Of a stretch of 64,000 nucleotides of DNA, positions 9,311 through 18,202 are shown in pieces (within the stretch, counting starts at the first letter, position 1; every line of letters begins with the position of its first letter). The DNA is taken from positions 4,278,001-4,342,000 of the forward strand of contig NZ_CP011773.1 of the NCBI RefSeq assembly GCF_001021385.1, written 5' to 3'. The translations under genes and the position numbers were made by a program. The notes beneath the pieces were generated by a model that saw nothing but the letters and a program-made list of their open reading frames with translations, searched no databases and was not told the origin of the DNA. The stretch comes from Mycobacterium sp. EPa45 (GTDB taxonomy: Bacteria > Actinomycetota > Actinomycetes > Mycobacteriales > Mycobacteriaceae).

Positions 9311-10125
9311 CGTCGCGGCGGCGGGCCAGTCATGTGTTCGACGGCACCGCCACCGAGCGTCCGGAAACCCTGGTGGTCGAGGAGCCGCTGGAGATCCGGG
9401 TGAACGGCACCCCGCTGACGGTCACCATGCGCACTCCGGGATCGGATGTCGAGCTGGCGCAGGGCTTTTTGCTGACCGAAGGAGTCATCACCCACCGCGA
9501 CGACCTGCTGACCGTCCGCTACTGCCGCGGCGCCGAGGGCAACGACGGCCTCAACACCTACAACGTCCTCGACGTCTCGTTGCGCCCCGGCGTACCGATG
9601 CCCGACGTCGACGTCACCCGAAACTTCTACACCACCTCGTCGTGCGGAGTGTGCGGCAAGGCCTCGATCGACGCGGTGCGGCTGACCAGCCGGCATTCCC
9701 CCGGCGACGACCCGTCGACCGTCGACACCGCAGTGCTGACCGCGATGCCCAACCAACTGCGATCAGCGCAAAAGGTTTTCGCCAGCACGGGCGGACTCCA
9801 CGGCGCAGCGCTGTTCACCACCGACGGCGCCCTGCTCGCCGTGCGCGAGGACGTTGGCCGACACAATGCCGTCGACAAGGTGATCGGCTGGGCGCTGGAA
9901 GCCGGTCACATCCCGCTCACCGGCACCGTCCTACTCATCAGCGGCCGTGCGTCCTTCGAACTCACGCAAAAGGCCGTGATGGCCGGCATCCCGGTGCTGG
10001 CGGCGGTGTCCGCTCCGTCCTCACTGGCCGTCGACCTGGCCACCCAGTCAGGGCTGACGCTGGTGGCGTTCCTGCGCGGGGAATCGATGAACGTCTACAG
10101 CCGCGCCGACCGCATCCAATACTGA
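9298..10125 (+). CDS. fdhD: FdhD sulfurtransferase for formate dehydrogenase
   Basis: A 275-residue FdhD protein, needed to transfer sulfur from a cysteine desulfurase to the molybdenum cofactor of FdhF-type enzymes. The conserved loop [11 protein letters not shown] carries Cys116 and Cys119. [40 protein letters not shown] and [12 protein letters not shown] are further signatures. The start (ATG at 9298) lies inside the end of fdhF, so the two are translationally coupled. The C-terminal [10 protein letters not shown] is the usual end. Confidence 0.95.
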   Translation: MGRVTSRRRASHVFDGTATERPETLVVEEPLEIRVNGTPLTVTMRTPGSDVELAQGFLLTEGVITHRDDLLTVRYCRGAEGNDGLNTYNVLDVSLRPGVPMPDVDVTRNFYTTSSCGVCGKASIDAVRLTSRHSPGDDPSTVDTAVLTAMPNQLRSAQKVFASTGGLHGAALFTTDGALLAVREDVGRHNAVDKVIGWALEAGHIPLTGTVLLISGRASFELTQKAVMAGIPVLAAVSAPSSLAVDLATQSGLTLVAFLRGESMNVYSRADRIQY

Positions 10126-10371
10126 ACAGGTAACGGGAAGTCGGTAATCGGCGCGGAACGTCATCAGTCGAGATCGGTGTGGTGGGCGGTCCGACCGGTG
10201 TCCTCGACTATGCCGCAACACGTTTGGCTACCACCCCCACCAGACCGCGTCCGCCCAGAGGGACGGCGTCGCGGAGAACGCCCTTCTGCACGCCGAGATG
10301 GTCGCCGAACGCCGCACGGCGCTCGCGAGTTGAGCCTAATCTTGTGCGTGGAGTCTACGAGAGGTGATGTC

Positions 10372-11055
10372 GTGGATGGGATCGCTGACATGGGCGGCAC
10401 CGAAGGGTGGGGCCCGACACATCCGCCAACCGTCGACGAGCCGGTGTTCCCGGAACCCTGGCACGGCCGTGCGTTCGCGCTGGCATTGCTGGCGGCGCGG
10501 CTGGCGGGCTGGAACCTCGACGCGTTCCGGCACGCACTCGAGCGACTAAGCCGCACTGCCTATCTCGATGACGGTTACTTCGGACGCTGGCTAAACGCGG
10601 CCGAGCTCATTCTCACGGAGAGCTCGATCCTGGCGCCGGCGGCCATCGACGTGCGCGCTCGCAACCTACTCGGCGAACACATCATTGAACCGCCGATCCC
10701 GGTACCGGTGCGGCCCGACTACATGCCGACCGCCGCGGGATCTTTGCGCACCGTCGATTCGGCGCCGGCTTACGCCGTCGGTGAGCACGTGCGGGTCAAG
10801 GCCGAGTCGTCGCCGGGACACACCCGATTGCCGAGGTACGTGCGCGGCCACACCGGTGTGGTCAGCCTCGTCCAACCCGCCTCCGTTCTGCCCGACACCA
10901 ACGCCGAGTTCCTGGGTGAGAATCCGCAATACGTGTACACGGTCGCGTTCGACTCACGCGAACTGTGGGGTTCCGAGGCCGAACCGTTCACCCTCACCAT
11001 CGAAATGTTCGAAAGTTATCTCGGGAAAGCCCATGACGATGACCGGATCCGCTGA
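10372..11055 (+). CDS. Nitrile hydratase beta subunit
   Basis: A 227-residue subunit that pairs with the alpha subunit (next gene) to hydrate nitriles to amides in the cytoplasm. The GTG at 10372, preceded by GAGAGGTGAT, gives the classic opening DGIADMGGTEGWG. Residues 24-90 are the helical N-terminal domain. From about 130 comes the SH3-like C-terminal domain with RLPRYVRGHTGVV, a PDTNAEFLGENPQYVYTVAF stretch and SRELWG, all typical of beta subunits. A much longer open frame upstream (from 10177) lacks family similarity. The order beta-alpha is the one known for cobalt-type enzymes of Rhodococcus. The 3' end overlaps the alpha gene by 23 bp. Confidence 0.92.
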   Translation: MDGIADMGGTEGWGPTHPPTVDEPVFPEPWHGRAFALALLAARLAGWNLDAFRHALERLSRTAYLDDGYFGRWLNAAELILTESSILAPAAIDVRARNLLGEHIIEPPIPVPVRPDYMPTAAGSLRTVDSAPAYAVGEHVRVKAESSPGHTRLPRYVRGHTGVVSLVQPASVLPDTNAEFLGENPQYVYTVAFDSRELWGSEAEPFTLTIEMFESYLGKAHDDDRIR

Positions 11056-11629
11056 CCGCCTTGCCCCGTCGCTTCGCACCGAGGCGCTCGAACAGTTGCT
11101 CACCGAACGGGGTCTCGTCGACCCCAGAGCGCTGGACGCCATCATCACCAACTACGAAACCAACGTCGGCCCGCTCAACGGGGCCCGGGTCGTCGCCAAG
11201 GCATGGCAGGACCCGGAATACCGGCGGTGGCTGCTCGACGACGGCACGGCCGCGATCGGGCAATTCGGCTACCTTGGCGCACAGACCGAACACGTTGTGG
11301 TGGTGGAGAACACCGCGACCAGCCACCATGTCGTGGTGTGCACGCTGTGCTCGTGCTACCCGTGGCAACTGCTGGGCCTGCCGCCTAGTTGGTATAAGGA
11401 TCCGGCCTACCGTGCCCGCATCGTGCGAGAGCCGCGACGAGTCCTCTCCGAGATGGGACTCGACCTGGCCGACGACGTCGAGATCACCGTGCACGACTCC
11501 AGCAGCGAAGTCCGGTGGCTGGTGCTGCCGGAGCGTCCGGCAGGCACGGAAGGGTTGACCGAGGAGGAACTCGTACCGCTGATCACCCGCGACGCGATGG
11601 TCGGTGTGGCCAAGGTCGGCGCGCCGTGA
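11033..11629 (+). CDS. Nitrile hydratase alpha subunit, cobalt type
   Basis: A 198-residue metal-binding subunit. The metal claw motif VCTLCSC has Cys103, Cys106, Ser107 and Cys108. Thr at the third position marks the cobalt class (iron enzymes have Ser there). In the family Cys106 and Cys108 are oxidised to sulfinic and sulfenic forms. ARVVAKAWQDPEYRRWLL, LPPSWYKDPAYRARIVREPR and EVRWLVLPERPAGT are family signatures. The ATG at 11033 overlaps the beta gene, and its stop overlaps the GTG of the activator by 4 bp. No amidase or cobalt transporter gene follows, so the resulting amide must be used elsewhere. Confidence 0.94.
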   Translation: MTMTGSADRLAPSLRTEALEQLLTERGLVDPRALDAIITNYETNVGPLNGARVVAKAWQDPEYRRWLLDDGTAAIGQFGYLGAQTEHVVVVENTATSHHVVVCTLCSCYPWQLLGLPPSWYKDPAYRARIVREPRRVLSEMGLDLADDVEITVHDSSSEVRWLVLPERPAGTEGLTEEELVPLITRDAMVGVAKVGAP

Positions 11630-11958
11630 GCGTGCCCGTGGACATCGACGGTCCTGCCGCCCCGCCGCGTGTCAACGGCGAACTGGTGTTCGCCGAGCCG
11701 TGGGAGAGCCGGGCCTTCGCCATGGCAGTCGCACTGTGCGAGGCAGGCGAACTCACCTGGAATGAGTTCCAGGCGAAGCTGATCGCCCGAATCGCCGACC
11801 ACGACGAGAGTTCCTCGGACTGGTGCTACTACAGCCACTGGCTCGGCGCGCTGACCGATGTGCTCGCCAGCCAGGGGACACTACCCGAGCACGCCGTCAC
11901 CGCGCGCGCCGAGGAATTGGCGCAGCGGCCGCCAGACCACGATCACGCACACCAATGA
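11626..11958 (+). CDS. Nitrile hydratase accessory (activator) protein
   Basis: A 110-residue protein homologous to the N-terminal part of beta subunits: compare FAEPWESRAFAMAVAL here with PEPWHGRAFALALL in the beta gene. In cobalt-type systems such small partners (NhlE/NhhG/P14K class) bind the alpha subunit and deliver the metal by subunit exchange. The GTG at 11626 shares GTGA with the alpha stop. The tail PPDHDHAHQ is rich in His and Asp and could help hold cobalt, which is an inference. The gene overlaps the next one by an ATGA. Confidence 0.87.
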   Translation: MSVPVDIDGPAAPPRVNGELVFAEPWESRAFAMAVALCEAGELTWNEFQAKLIARIADHDESSSDWCYYSHWLGALTDVLASQGTLPEHAVTARAEELAQRPPDHDHAHQ

Positions 11959-12884
11959 CACCGCCCGCGCAGCCGATCCTGGTGACCGGAGCAACCGGCC
12001 GTGTCGGCGGGGTAGGCCGCCACGTCGCGAGCGAACTCATCAGTCGCGGCCTGCCCGTCAGAGCGTTCGTGCACCGAATCGATGATCGTTCAGAAGCTCT
12101 GCAGCGCATGGGAATCGAGGTCGTGGCCGGTGACTTCACCGACTACCCCAGCCTGCTGGCGGCACTGGAAAATGTACAGGCCGCCTACTTCAGCTACCCG
12201 GTGGGTGCCGGATTGACCGAAGCCGCAGGGTTTTTCGCTGCCGCCGGTCGCGAATGCGGCCTGCATCGGGTGGTCGATCTGTCGCTGGACGCTGCCTTTC
12301 CGGAGAGCCCGAGCCCACAGGGCCGCGCCGAGTGGGTCGCCGAACAGATCTTCGAGTGGGCCGGTTACGGGGGCGCCCATCTGCGAGTCGCCGCGTTCTT
12401 CATGGAGAACTTGCTGACGCTCTACGCCCGCCAGATCCGCGAGCGCGGCGAGATCCGCAATTCCTTCGGTGACTTCGCACCGTCTTGGATCGCCGCGTCA
12501 GACGTTGGCGCAGTGGGTGCGGCGTTGCTGGCCGACCCTGCCTCGATTACCGACCGAACGACCGTCGTCGGGGCGGCCGAACGGGCAGACCACGCCACCG
12601 TCGCCGCGATCATCAGCGAAGCCACCGGCCACCCGGTGCGTTACCACGCACTCACCCGGGACGAGTGGCGCGATGAGTTGGTCGCGAGCGCTGCCGCTGC
12701 GGGCCGTACCGATACGACGGTCGCCGCGCACCAGTCGGCGCAAAGCGCAGCCCTACGCGAACACAACACCCATCTCGTGACCGACGACATCGTGCGGCTG
12801 ACCGGTCGCCCCGCCGTCACCCTCAGAGAGTTCCTCGCGAGCAATCGGGATGCGTTTCTCCCGGACCGGGCCACCGCACCCTGA
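11955..12884 (+). CDS. NmrA-like NAD(P)-binding protein
   Basis: A 309-residue atypical short-chain dehydrogenase of the NmrA/HSCARG type. The N-terminal Rossmann motif is TGATGRVGGVG (about residues 11-21), and VVAGDFTDYPSLLAAL and the substrate-side AEWVAEQIFEW match the family. There is no Tyr-x3-Lys pair of the kind seen in active enzymes. Its ATG at 11955 overlaps the activator stop as ATGA, making it the fourth cistron of the nitrile hydratase operon. It may be a redox-sensing regulator or a dehydrogenase for a downstream metabolite. It ends 1 bp before the convergent gene 12886. Confidence 0.86.
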   Translation: MTPPAQPILVTGATGRVGGVGRHVASELISRGLPVRAFVHRIDDRSEALQRMGIEVVAGDFTDYPSLLAALENVQAAYFSYPVGAGLTEAAGFFAAAGRECGLHRVVDLSLDAAFPESPSPQGRAEWVAEQIFEWAGYGGAHLRVAAFFMENLLTLYARQIRERGEIRNSFGDFAPSWIAASDVGAVGAALLADPASITDRTTVVGAAERADHATVAAIISEATGHPVRYHALTRDEWRDELVASAAAAGRTDTTVAAHQSAQSAALREHNTHLVTDDIVRLTGRPAVTLREFLASNRDAFLPDRATAP

Positions 12885-12885
12885 C

Positions 12886-13275
12886 CTAGGGCGTGCTCTC
12901 CCAGTGCTTCACCAGTGGGGTACCTGCGAACTTCTCCCGCAACACTCGCGCGACGAACAGCAGCGCGCTGCGCGGTCGGTGATTGACCGTGATGTGGTGC
13001 GTCTGGCCCGCGGCGTTGAACGTCACGACGACGTTGACCGCGACCGGCACGCCGCGCACCTCGGTGGTGTAAATCTCCAGGAAGCCTTCGTTGTCACCGA
13101 ACGGTCCGGCATAACTGAACTGCTGATTGTCGTAGAGCTCCTTGGCCGTGACCACAATCGAGCGGACATCGGCCGCGCCGTGCGCGGTGCCGTCCATCGC
13201 CGCGGCTTCCAGGGTGACGTCCTCGGCCAGATTGTCCAGCCACCGCGGGTAGTACGGCTGGCCCATATAGGTCAT
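12886..13275 (-). CDS. SnoaL/NTF2-like conserved hypothetical protein
   Basis: A 129-residue single-domain protein. The pattern (N-terminal helix ending PRWLDNLAEDVTLEAAAM, then VVTAKELYDNQQFSYAG, then beta strands FLEIYTTEVRGVPVAVNVVVTFN and THHITVNHRP) is that of NTF2-like cone-shaped folds used by steroid-isomerase-like enzymes and orphan binding proteins. No catalytic residues can be assigned. GGGAGGTAGGGC precedes the ATG at 13275. It lies 35 bp downstream of clpX on the same strand, so the two may be co-transcribed. Confidence 0.7.
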   Translation of the reverse strand: MTYMGQPYYPRWLDNLAEDVTLEAAAMDGTAHGAADVRSIVVTAKELYDNQQFSYAGPFGDNEGFLEIYTTEVRGVPVAVNVVVTFNAAGQTHHITVNHRPRSALLFVARVLREKFAGTPLVKHWESTP

Positions 13276-13310
13276 GCCCTACCTCCCGTCTGCAGGAGAT
13301 CAGGAAACCG

Positions 13311-14591
13311 CTAGGCGGATTTGTCGCGACGCTCGGGACGCGCGGGCTTGCGCGGCACGATCGTCGGCAGGACGTTGTCCTGGACGGTCTCCTTGGTCAC
13401 GACGACCTTGGCGACGTCGTCGCGGCTGGGGATGTCGTACATCACCGGCAGCAGGACTTCTTCCATGATCGCGCGCAGGCCGCGGGCGCCGGTGCCGCGG
13501 TGGATCGCCTGATCGGCGATCGCTTCGAGGGCATCCTCGTCGAACTCCAGCTCGACGCCGTCCATCTCGAACAAGCGGGTGTACTGCTTGACCAGGGCGT
13601 TCTTCGGCTGGGAGAGAATCTGCACCAGCGATTCCTTGTCCAGGTTGGTCACCGAGGCCACGACGGGCAGACGACCGATGAACTCCGGGATCAGACCGAA
13701 CTTGATCAGGTCTTCGGGCATCACTTCGGCGAAGTGGTCCTGGGTGTCGATCTCGGCCTTGGACTTCACCTCGGCACCGAAGCCCAGGCCGCGCTTGCCG
13801 ACCCGGTCGGAGACGATCTTCTCCAGCCCGGCGAACGCACCAGCGACGATGAACAGCACGTTGGTGGTGTCGATCTGGATGAACTCCTGATGCGGGTGCT
13901 TGCGGCCGCCCTGCGGCGGAACCGACGCCTGCGTGCCTTCGAGAATCTTCAGCAGCGCCTGTTGCACACCCTCGCCGGAGACGTCGCGCGTGATCGACGG
14001 GTTCTCGCTCTTTCGGGCGATCTTGTCGACCTCGTCGATGTAGATGATGCCGGTCTCGGCGCGCTTGACGTCATAGTCGGCGGCCTGGATCAACTTGAGC
14101 AGAATGTTCTCGACGTCCTCACCGACATACCCGGCTTCGGTCAGCGCGGTGGCGTCGGCGATCGCGAACGGCACGTTGAGCATCTTGGCGAGCGTCTGCG
14201 CGAGGTAGGTCTTGCCGCAGCCGGTCGGACCGAGCATCAGGATGTTCGACTTGGCCAGCTCCACCGGCTCCGAGCGGGAGTCGCGGTGCTTCTCGCCGGC
14301 CTGGATGCGCTTGTAGTGGTTGTAGACCGCAACGGCCAGCGTGCGCTTGGCGGTGTCCTGGCCGATGACGTAGCTCTCCAGGAACTCGCGGATCTCGGCC
14401 GGCTTGGGCAGTTCATCGAGTTTGACGTCGTCGGCGTCGGCCAACTCCTCTTCGATGATCTCGTTGCAGAGGTCGATGCACTCGTCGCAGATGTAGACGC
14501 CCGGACCCGCTATGAGCTTCTTCACCTGCTTCTGACTCTTACCGCAGAACGAGCACTTCAGCAGGTCACCGCCGTCTCCGATACGCGCCAT
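13311..14591 (-). CDS. clpX: ATP-dependent Clp protease ATPase subunit ClpX
   Basis: A 426-residue AAA+ unfoldase that recognises substrates and feeds them to the ClpP1P2 chamber. The N-terminal zinc-binding domain has Cys13, Cys16, Cys35 and Cys38. Walker A is GPTGCGKT at 121-128, followed by Walker [12 protein letters not shown], and the pore loop region [11 protein letters not shown]. The LGF of RGLGFGAEV is the mycobacterial form of the IGF loop that docks on ClpP. The C-terminal D2 domain has [14 protein letters not shown]. It is separated from clpP2 by 508 bp, so it probably has its own promoter. Confidence 0.98.
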   Translation of the reverse strand: MARIGDGGDLLKCSFCGKSQKQVKKLIAGPGVYICDECIDLCNEIIEEELADADDVKLDELPKPAEIREFLESYVIGQDTAKRTLAVAVYNHYKRIQAGEKHRDSRSEPVELAKSNILMLGPTGCGKTYLAQTLAKMLNVPFAIADATALTEAGYVGEDVENILLKLIQAADYDVKRAETGIIYIDEVDKIARKSENPSITRDVSGEGVQQALLKILEGTQASVPPQGGRKHPHQEFIQIDTTNVLFIVAGAFAGLEKIVSDRVGKRGLGFGAEVKSKAEIDTQDHFAEVMPEDLIKFGLIPEFIGRLPVVASVTNLDKESLVQILSQPKNALVKQYTRLFEMDGVELEFDEDALEAIADQAIHRGTGARGLRAIMEEVLLPVMYDIPSRDDVAKVVVTKETVQDNVLPTIVPRKPARPERRDKSA

Positions 14592-15099
14592 GGTGGTGGG
14601 GTCCTACTTTCCTTCGCCGGGTCTTCGATCGTTGCTATCAAGTCTGCGTTGGGCTCAGCCCCGACGCTACCCGCTTGCTCTGCCACGGTGCGACAGATAA
14701 AGCCGAATCGCGTCGGTGGTATTCGTGCGTGTGGTGAACATATCCCCTGACGCGGTTCTCGTCCCCTCGGAACGCGCCGCTGTGTTTTGGCGTGTCGCCG
14801 CCGTTACCGAACTGAGAGGCGGTGAGCTGCGGCGACCGTGGAGTTGCGTCGTGGTGTTCGCCGTTCTCCACGATACCGTCCCCTTTGACGACGCCGTCCG
14901 GCCACTGAGCTGGACGCGGGGCGCACGGCCGCCCGACGACCTCTGATCGGCCCGGTTGCTGATCGCTGTCCCGCAATTTCGCCGAGCGCGGATTCGCACG
15001 CAGCGAAGGTCCAACGATGGCCGGCCCGGCGATGGCCCCTTCGACGCGAACGCCGCGACCCAATGGGCCGCGGCGGGCGCGAACAACGTCGGCGGGCTA
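14592..15099. other. Gene-free gap between clpX and clpP2
   Basis: A 508-bp stretch with several open frames on both strands (for example 14716-14946 + and 14667-15086 -). None has a recognisable protein, a good ribosome site or typical composition. In M. tuberculosis other genes sit at this place, so this may be the scar of gene loss or a long clpX upstream region. I see no tRNA, hairpin terminator or repeat in it. Confidence 0.5.
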
Positions 15100-15747
15100 T
15101 CAGGCGTTCTGAGCCGAAAGCTTCCGGTACTCCAGAACCGTGTCGATGATCCCGTATTCCTTGGCGTCGGCCGCGGTCAGGATCTTGTCGCGGTCGGTGT
15201 CCTTGCGGATCACGGCCGGGTCCTTGCCCGTGTGCCGGGCCAGCGTGGTCTCCATCAGGGTTCGCATGCGCTCGATCTCGGCGGCCTGGATTTCCAGATC
15301 GGAGAACTGGCCCTGGATGACGCCACCCAGCGACGGCTGGTGGATCAGCACGCGGGCGTTGGGCAGCGCCAGGCGCTTGCCGGGAGTTCCCGCGGCCAGC
15401 AGCACCGCGGCGGCCGAGGCGGCCTGGCCCAGGCACACGGTCTGGATGTCGGCACGCACGTACTGCATGGTGTCGTAGATCGCCATCAGCGAGGTGAACG
15501 AGCCACCGGGCGAGTTGATGTACATGGTGATGTCGCGGTCGGGATCCAGCGACTCCAGCACCAGCAGCTGGGCCATGATGTCGTTGGCCGAGGCGTCGTC
15601 CACCTGGACACCGAGGAAGATGATGCGTTCCTCGAACAGCTTGTTGTAGGGGTTGGATTCCTTGACGCCCCAGCTCGAGTGCTCGACGAACGACGGCAGG
15701 ATGTAACGGCCCTGCGGTGCGAGCCGCGCATCGGTGTAATCAGGCAT
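15100..15747 (-). CDS. clpP2: ATP-dependent Clp protease proteolytic subunit ClpP2
   Basis: A 215-residue serine protease subunit. The catalytic Ser111 lies in GQAASAA and His136 in IHQPSLGG, with the Asp in the [17 protein letters not shown] segment. INSPGGS is the substrate-binding strand. The start is the ATG at 15747 ([17 protein letters not shown]); a longer open frame upstream is only the shadow of clpP1. ClpP2 forms one ring of the mixed ClpP1P2 tetradecamer that docks ClpX or ClpC1. It overlaps the end of clpP1 by 8 bp, so the two are coupled. Confidence 0.98.
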   Translation of the reverse strand: MPDYTDARLAPQGRYILPSFVEHSSWGVKESNPYNKLFEERIIFLGVQVDDASANDIMAQLLVLESLDPDRDITMYINSPGGSFTSLMAIYDTMQYVRADIQTVCLGQAASAAAVLLAAGTPGKRLALPNARVLIHQPSLGGVIQGQFSDLEIQAAEIERMRTLMETTLARHTGKDPAVIRKDTDRDKILTAADAKEYGIIDTVLEYRKLSAQNA

Positions 15748-16336
15748 TGGTGGCTCCGTTGAAGTTCGCGTGGGTGATGATGTGGTCGACGAAGCCGTAC
15801 TCCAGCGCTTCCTGAGCAGTGAACCAGCGGTCGCGGTCGGAGTCGGCCTCGATGCGTTCGATCGGCTGGCCGGTGAACTCGGCGTTGAGCCGGAACATCT
15901 CCCTCTTGATGAGCGCGAACTGCTCGGCCTGAATAGCGATGTCGGCCGCGCCACCGGTGATACCGCCAAGCGGCTGGTGCATCAGGATGCGGGCGTGCGG
16001 CAGCGCATAGCGCTTGCCCTTGGTCCCGGCTGCGAGCAGGAACTCGCCCATCGACGCGGCCATGCCCATCGCGTAGGTGGCGACGTCACACGGCGCGAGG
16101 ACCATGGTGTCGTAGATCGCCATGCCGGCGCTGATCGAGCCACCGGGGGAATTGATGTAGAGGTTGATGTCCTTGGTGGGGTCCTCGGCGGCCAGCAGAA
16201 GGATTTGCGCGCACAGCCGATTGGCGATGTCGTCATCGACCTGGGAGCCCAGGAAGATGATGCGCTCGGCGAGCAACCGCTCATACACCGAGTCAGTGAG
16301 GTTCAGCCCTGGTGCGCTCGAACGCATATGAGTCAC
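15740..16336 (-). CDS. clpP1: ATP-dependent Clp protease proteolytic subunit ClpP1
   Basis: A 198-residue Clp protease subunit with catalytic Ser95 (GMAASMG) and His120 (ILMHQPLGG) and the Asp in [10 protein letters not shown] choose the GTG at 16336 because AGCAGG lies upstream at good spacing; an ATG at 16327 would shorten it by three residues. It is the first gene of the clpP1-clpP2 unit. A hairpin at 16389-16427 separates it from tig, so the promoter should lie between 16337 and 16390. The region is short, and a ClgR-type operator would be expected there from mycobacterial knowledge, but I could not identify one. Confidence 0.97.
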   Translation of the reverse strand: MTHMRSSAPGLNLTDSVYERLLAERIIFLGSQVDDDIANRLCAQILLLAAEDPTKDINLYINSPGGSISAGMAIYDTMVLAPCDVATYAMGMAASMGEFLLAAGTKGKRYALPHARILMHQPLGGITGGAADIAIQAEQFALIKREMFRLNAEFTGQPIERIEADSDRDRWFTAQEALEYGFVDHIITHANFNGATNA

Positions 16337-16388
16337 GACTTGATACCTGCTTTCTACGGACTTCGTTCTACCCGACCCTAACGAACCC

Positions 16389-16427
16389 ACAGCGGAGCGC
16401 ACTCCCGGGAGAGTGCGCTTTCGCTGT
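16389..16427 (-). terminator. Hairpin terminator after tig
   Basis: A 9-bp perfect stem (AGCGCACTC at 16396-16404 and its complement at 16411-16419, 6-nt loop) is extended by an outer ACAGCG/CGCTGT stem. It lies immediately after the tig stop (16433) and about 50 bp before the clpP1 start. The T-run of a classic terminator is absent. It could end tig transcripts while a separate promoter serves clpP1-clpP2. Confidence 0.7.
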
Positions 16428-16432
16428 CGGCG

Positions 16433-17860
16433 TTATTCGGACTTCTCGGCTTCCTGCTCAACGGCCTCAGCGATCTCGGCGACCTCGTCGACGTCGACGT
16501 CGTCGGCGTCCTCGATCACCTCGTCGTCCTCGGCTCCCGCCGGCGGGCCGAAGAACTCCGCGGTGTCGACGACGTTGCCCTCGCTGTCGGTGACGGTGGC
16601 CGCTTCGACCACCGCTGCCACGGTCAGGCCGCGGCGCACGTCGGCGAACATCGCCGGCAGCTGATTGTTCTGCTGCAGGATCTGCAGCAGCTGCGCCGGC
16701 TCGATGCCGTACTGCCGCGACATCAGCACCAGGCGCTCGGTCAGGTCGTTCTGCCCGACCTGGATGTCGAGGTCGTCGGCGATGGCGTCCATCAGCAGCT
16801 GCGTCTTGACGGCCTTCTCGGCGGCCTCGCGGGTCTCGGCGTCGAACTTCTCACGCGAGCTGCCCTCGGCTTCGAGCGTCTCGGCGAACTTGTCCTCGTC
16901 ATGGTCCAGGCCGTGGATGGCGTTGTGCACGGTCTGGTCGACCTGCGCCTGCACGATCGCCTCGGGCAACGGCACCTCGGTCTTCTCCAGCAGCAGCTCG
17001 AGGGCGTTGTCGCGGATCTTCTCGGCCTGGTGGATGCGCTTGACCCGCTTCACCTGCTCGACGAGGTTTTCCTTCAGCTCCTCGATGGTGTCGAATTCGC
17101 TTGCCAGCTGGGCGAATTCGTCATCGGCCTCGGGAAGCTCGCGCTCCTTGATCGACTTGACGGTGACGGTGACCTCAGCCTCCTCACCGGCGTGCTCACC
17201 GGCGGCGAGCTTGGTGGTGAACACCTTCGACTCACCCTCGGACAGGCCGACGATGGCGTCGTCGAGGCCCTCGATGAGCTGACCGGAACCCACCTCGTGC
17301 GAGAGGCCTTCGGTGGCGGCATCGGGAAGCTCTTCGCCGTTCACGGTGGCCGACAGGTCGATGGAGACGAAGTCGCCGGTCTGGGCGGGACGCTCGACGC
17401 CCTTGAGGGTGCCGAAGCGAGCGCGCAGCGACTCCAGCTCGGCGTCGACCTCGTCGTCGTTGATCTCGATCGCGTCGACCTCGATCTTGAGCGCGCTCAA
17501 GTCGGGCAGCTCGATCTCCGGCCGGACGTCGACCTCGGCGGTGAAGACCAGCTCCTCGCCGTCCTCGATCTTGGTGACCTCGATCTCGGGCTGACCCAGG
17601 GGCGTCACCTCGGTGGCGGTGACGGCCTCGCTGTAGCGGGTGGGCAGCGCGTCGTTGACGACCTGCTGAAGGACCGCGCCACGGCCGATGCGGGCCTCGA
17701 GCAGCTTGGCCGGGGCCTTGCCGGGACGGAAACCGGGCAGCCGAACCTGCTTGGCGAGCTCCTTGTAGGCCCGGTCGAAGTCCGGCTGCAATTCCGTGAA
17801 GGGCACCTCCACGTTGATGCGAACCCGGGTCGGGCTCAACTTCTCGACGGTGCTCTTCAC
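16433..17860 (-). CDS. tig: Trigger factor
   Basis: A 475-residue ribosome-associated chaperone with peptidyl-prolyl isomerase activity. The N-terminal domain has the ribosome-docking loop [11 protein letters not shown] (about 44-54). The FKBP-like domain spans about 150-240 ([15 protein letters not shown]). The C-terminal helical chaperone domain ends in a long acidic tail ([21 protein letters not shown]). The start is the GTG at 17860, with GAGGAG eight bases upstream and the conserved opening [19 protein letters not shown]. The open frame extends 13 codons further without family similarity. It lies upstream of clpP1 and next to two tRNA genes, as in other mycobacteria. Confidence 0.97.
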   Translation of the reverse strand: MKSTVEKLSPTRVRINVEVPFTELQPDFDRAYKELAKQVRLPGFRPGKAPAKLLEARIGRGAVLQQVVNDALPTRYSEAVTATEVTPLGQPEIEVTKIEDGEELVFTAEVDVRPEIELPDLSALKIEVDAIEINDDEVDAELESLRARFGTLKGVERPAQTGDFVSIDLSATVNGEELPDAATEGLSHEVGSGQLIEGLDDAIVGLSEGESKVFTTKLAAGEHAGEEAEVTVTVKSIKERELPEADDEFAQLASEFDTIEELKENLVEQVKRVKRIHQAEKIRDNALELLLEKTEVPLPEAIVQAQVDQTVHNAIHGLDHDEDKFAETLEAEGSSREKFDAETREAAEKAVKTQLLMDAIADDLDIQVGQNDLTERLVLMSRQYGIEPAQLLQILQQNNQLPAMFADVRRGLTVAAVVEAATVTDSEGNVVDTAEFFGPPAGAEDDEVIEDADDVDVDEVAEIAEAVEQEAEKSE

Positions 17861-17911
17861 TGCGGTACTCCTCGGTTCAGTCTTCTTCTCGTGGGACATT
17901 GTTCGGGCGTG

Positions 17912-17985
17912 TCGGGGTGACAGGATTTGAACCTGCGGCCTTCCGCTCCCAAAGCGGATGCGCTACCAAGCTGCGCTACACCCCG
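17912..17985 (-). tRNA. tRNA-Pro (anticodon TGG)
   Basis: Reading the minus strand from 17985, a 7-bp acceptor stem CGGGGTG/CACCCCG, a D-arm (GCGCAGCTTGGTAGCGC), an anticodon arm with loop CTTTGGGAG (anticodon TGG) and a T-arm with GGTTCAAATCC fold into a full cloverleaf, with A as discriminator base at 17912. No CCA is encoded. This is the proline tRNA that reads CCA. Confidence 0.96.
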
Positions 17986-18118
17986 GTGCTGTATTTCTCG
18001 CGTCCGAATCCTACGGCCCAATGCCTGCTCAGCGGCAATCGACCTCGGCGACGCGCTTCCAGGTGGGCCGATTCGGATTTGATCACGTCGACCGGTACAT
18101 TTGGGCACGCGCATGCAC

Positions 18119-18189
18119 GCGGGCGTAGCTCAATGGTAGAGCCTCAGTCTTCCAAACTGATTACGCGGGTTCGATTCCCGTCGCCCGCT
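18119..18189 (+). tRNA. tRNA-Gly (anticodon TCC)
   Basis: A 71-nt cloverleaf with acceptor stem GCGGGCG/CGCCCGC, D-arm GCTCAATGGTAGAGC, anticodon arm TCAGT-CTTCCAA-ACTGA (anticodon TCC) and T-arm GCGGGTTCGATTCCCGT, with T as discriminator. It reads GGA. It is divergent from the tRNA-Pro gene; region 3, the accessory block, begins right after it. Confidence 0.96.
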
Positions 18190-18202
18190 CGGAAAAGCCG
18201 CT

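Noticed and set aside
14667..15086. Open frames in the clpX-clpP2 gap
   Set aside because: No family-like sequence, no ribosome site and overlapping frames on both strands.
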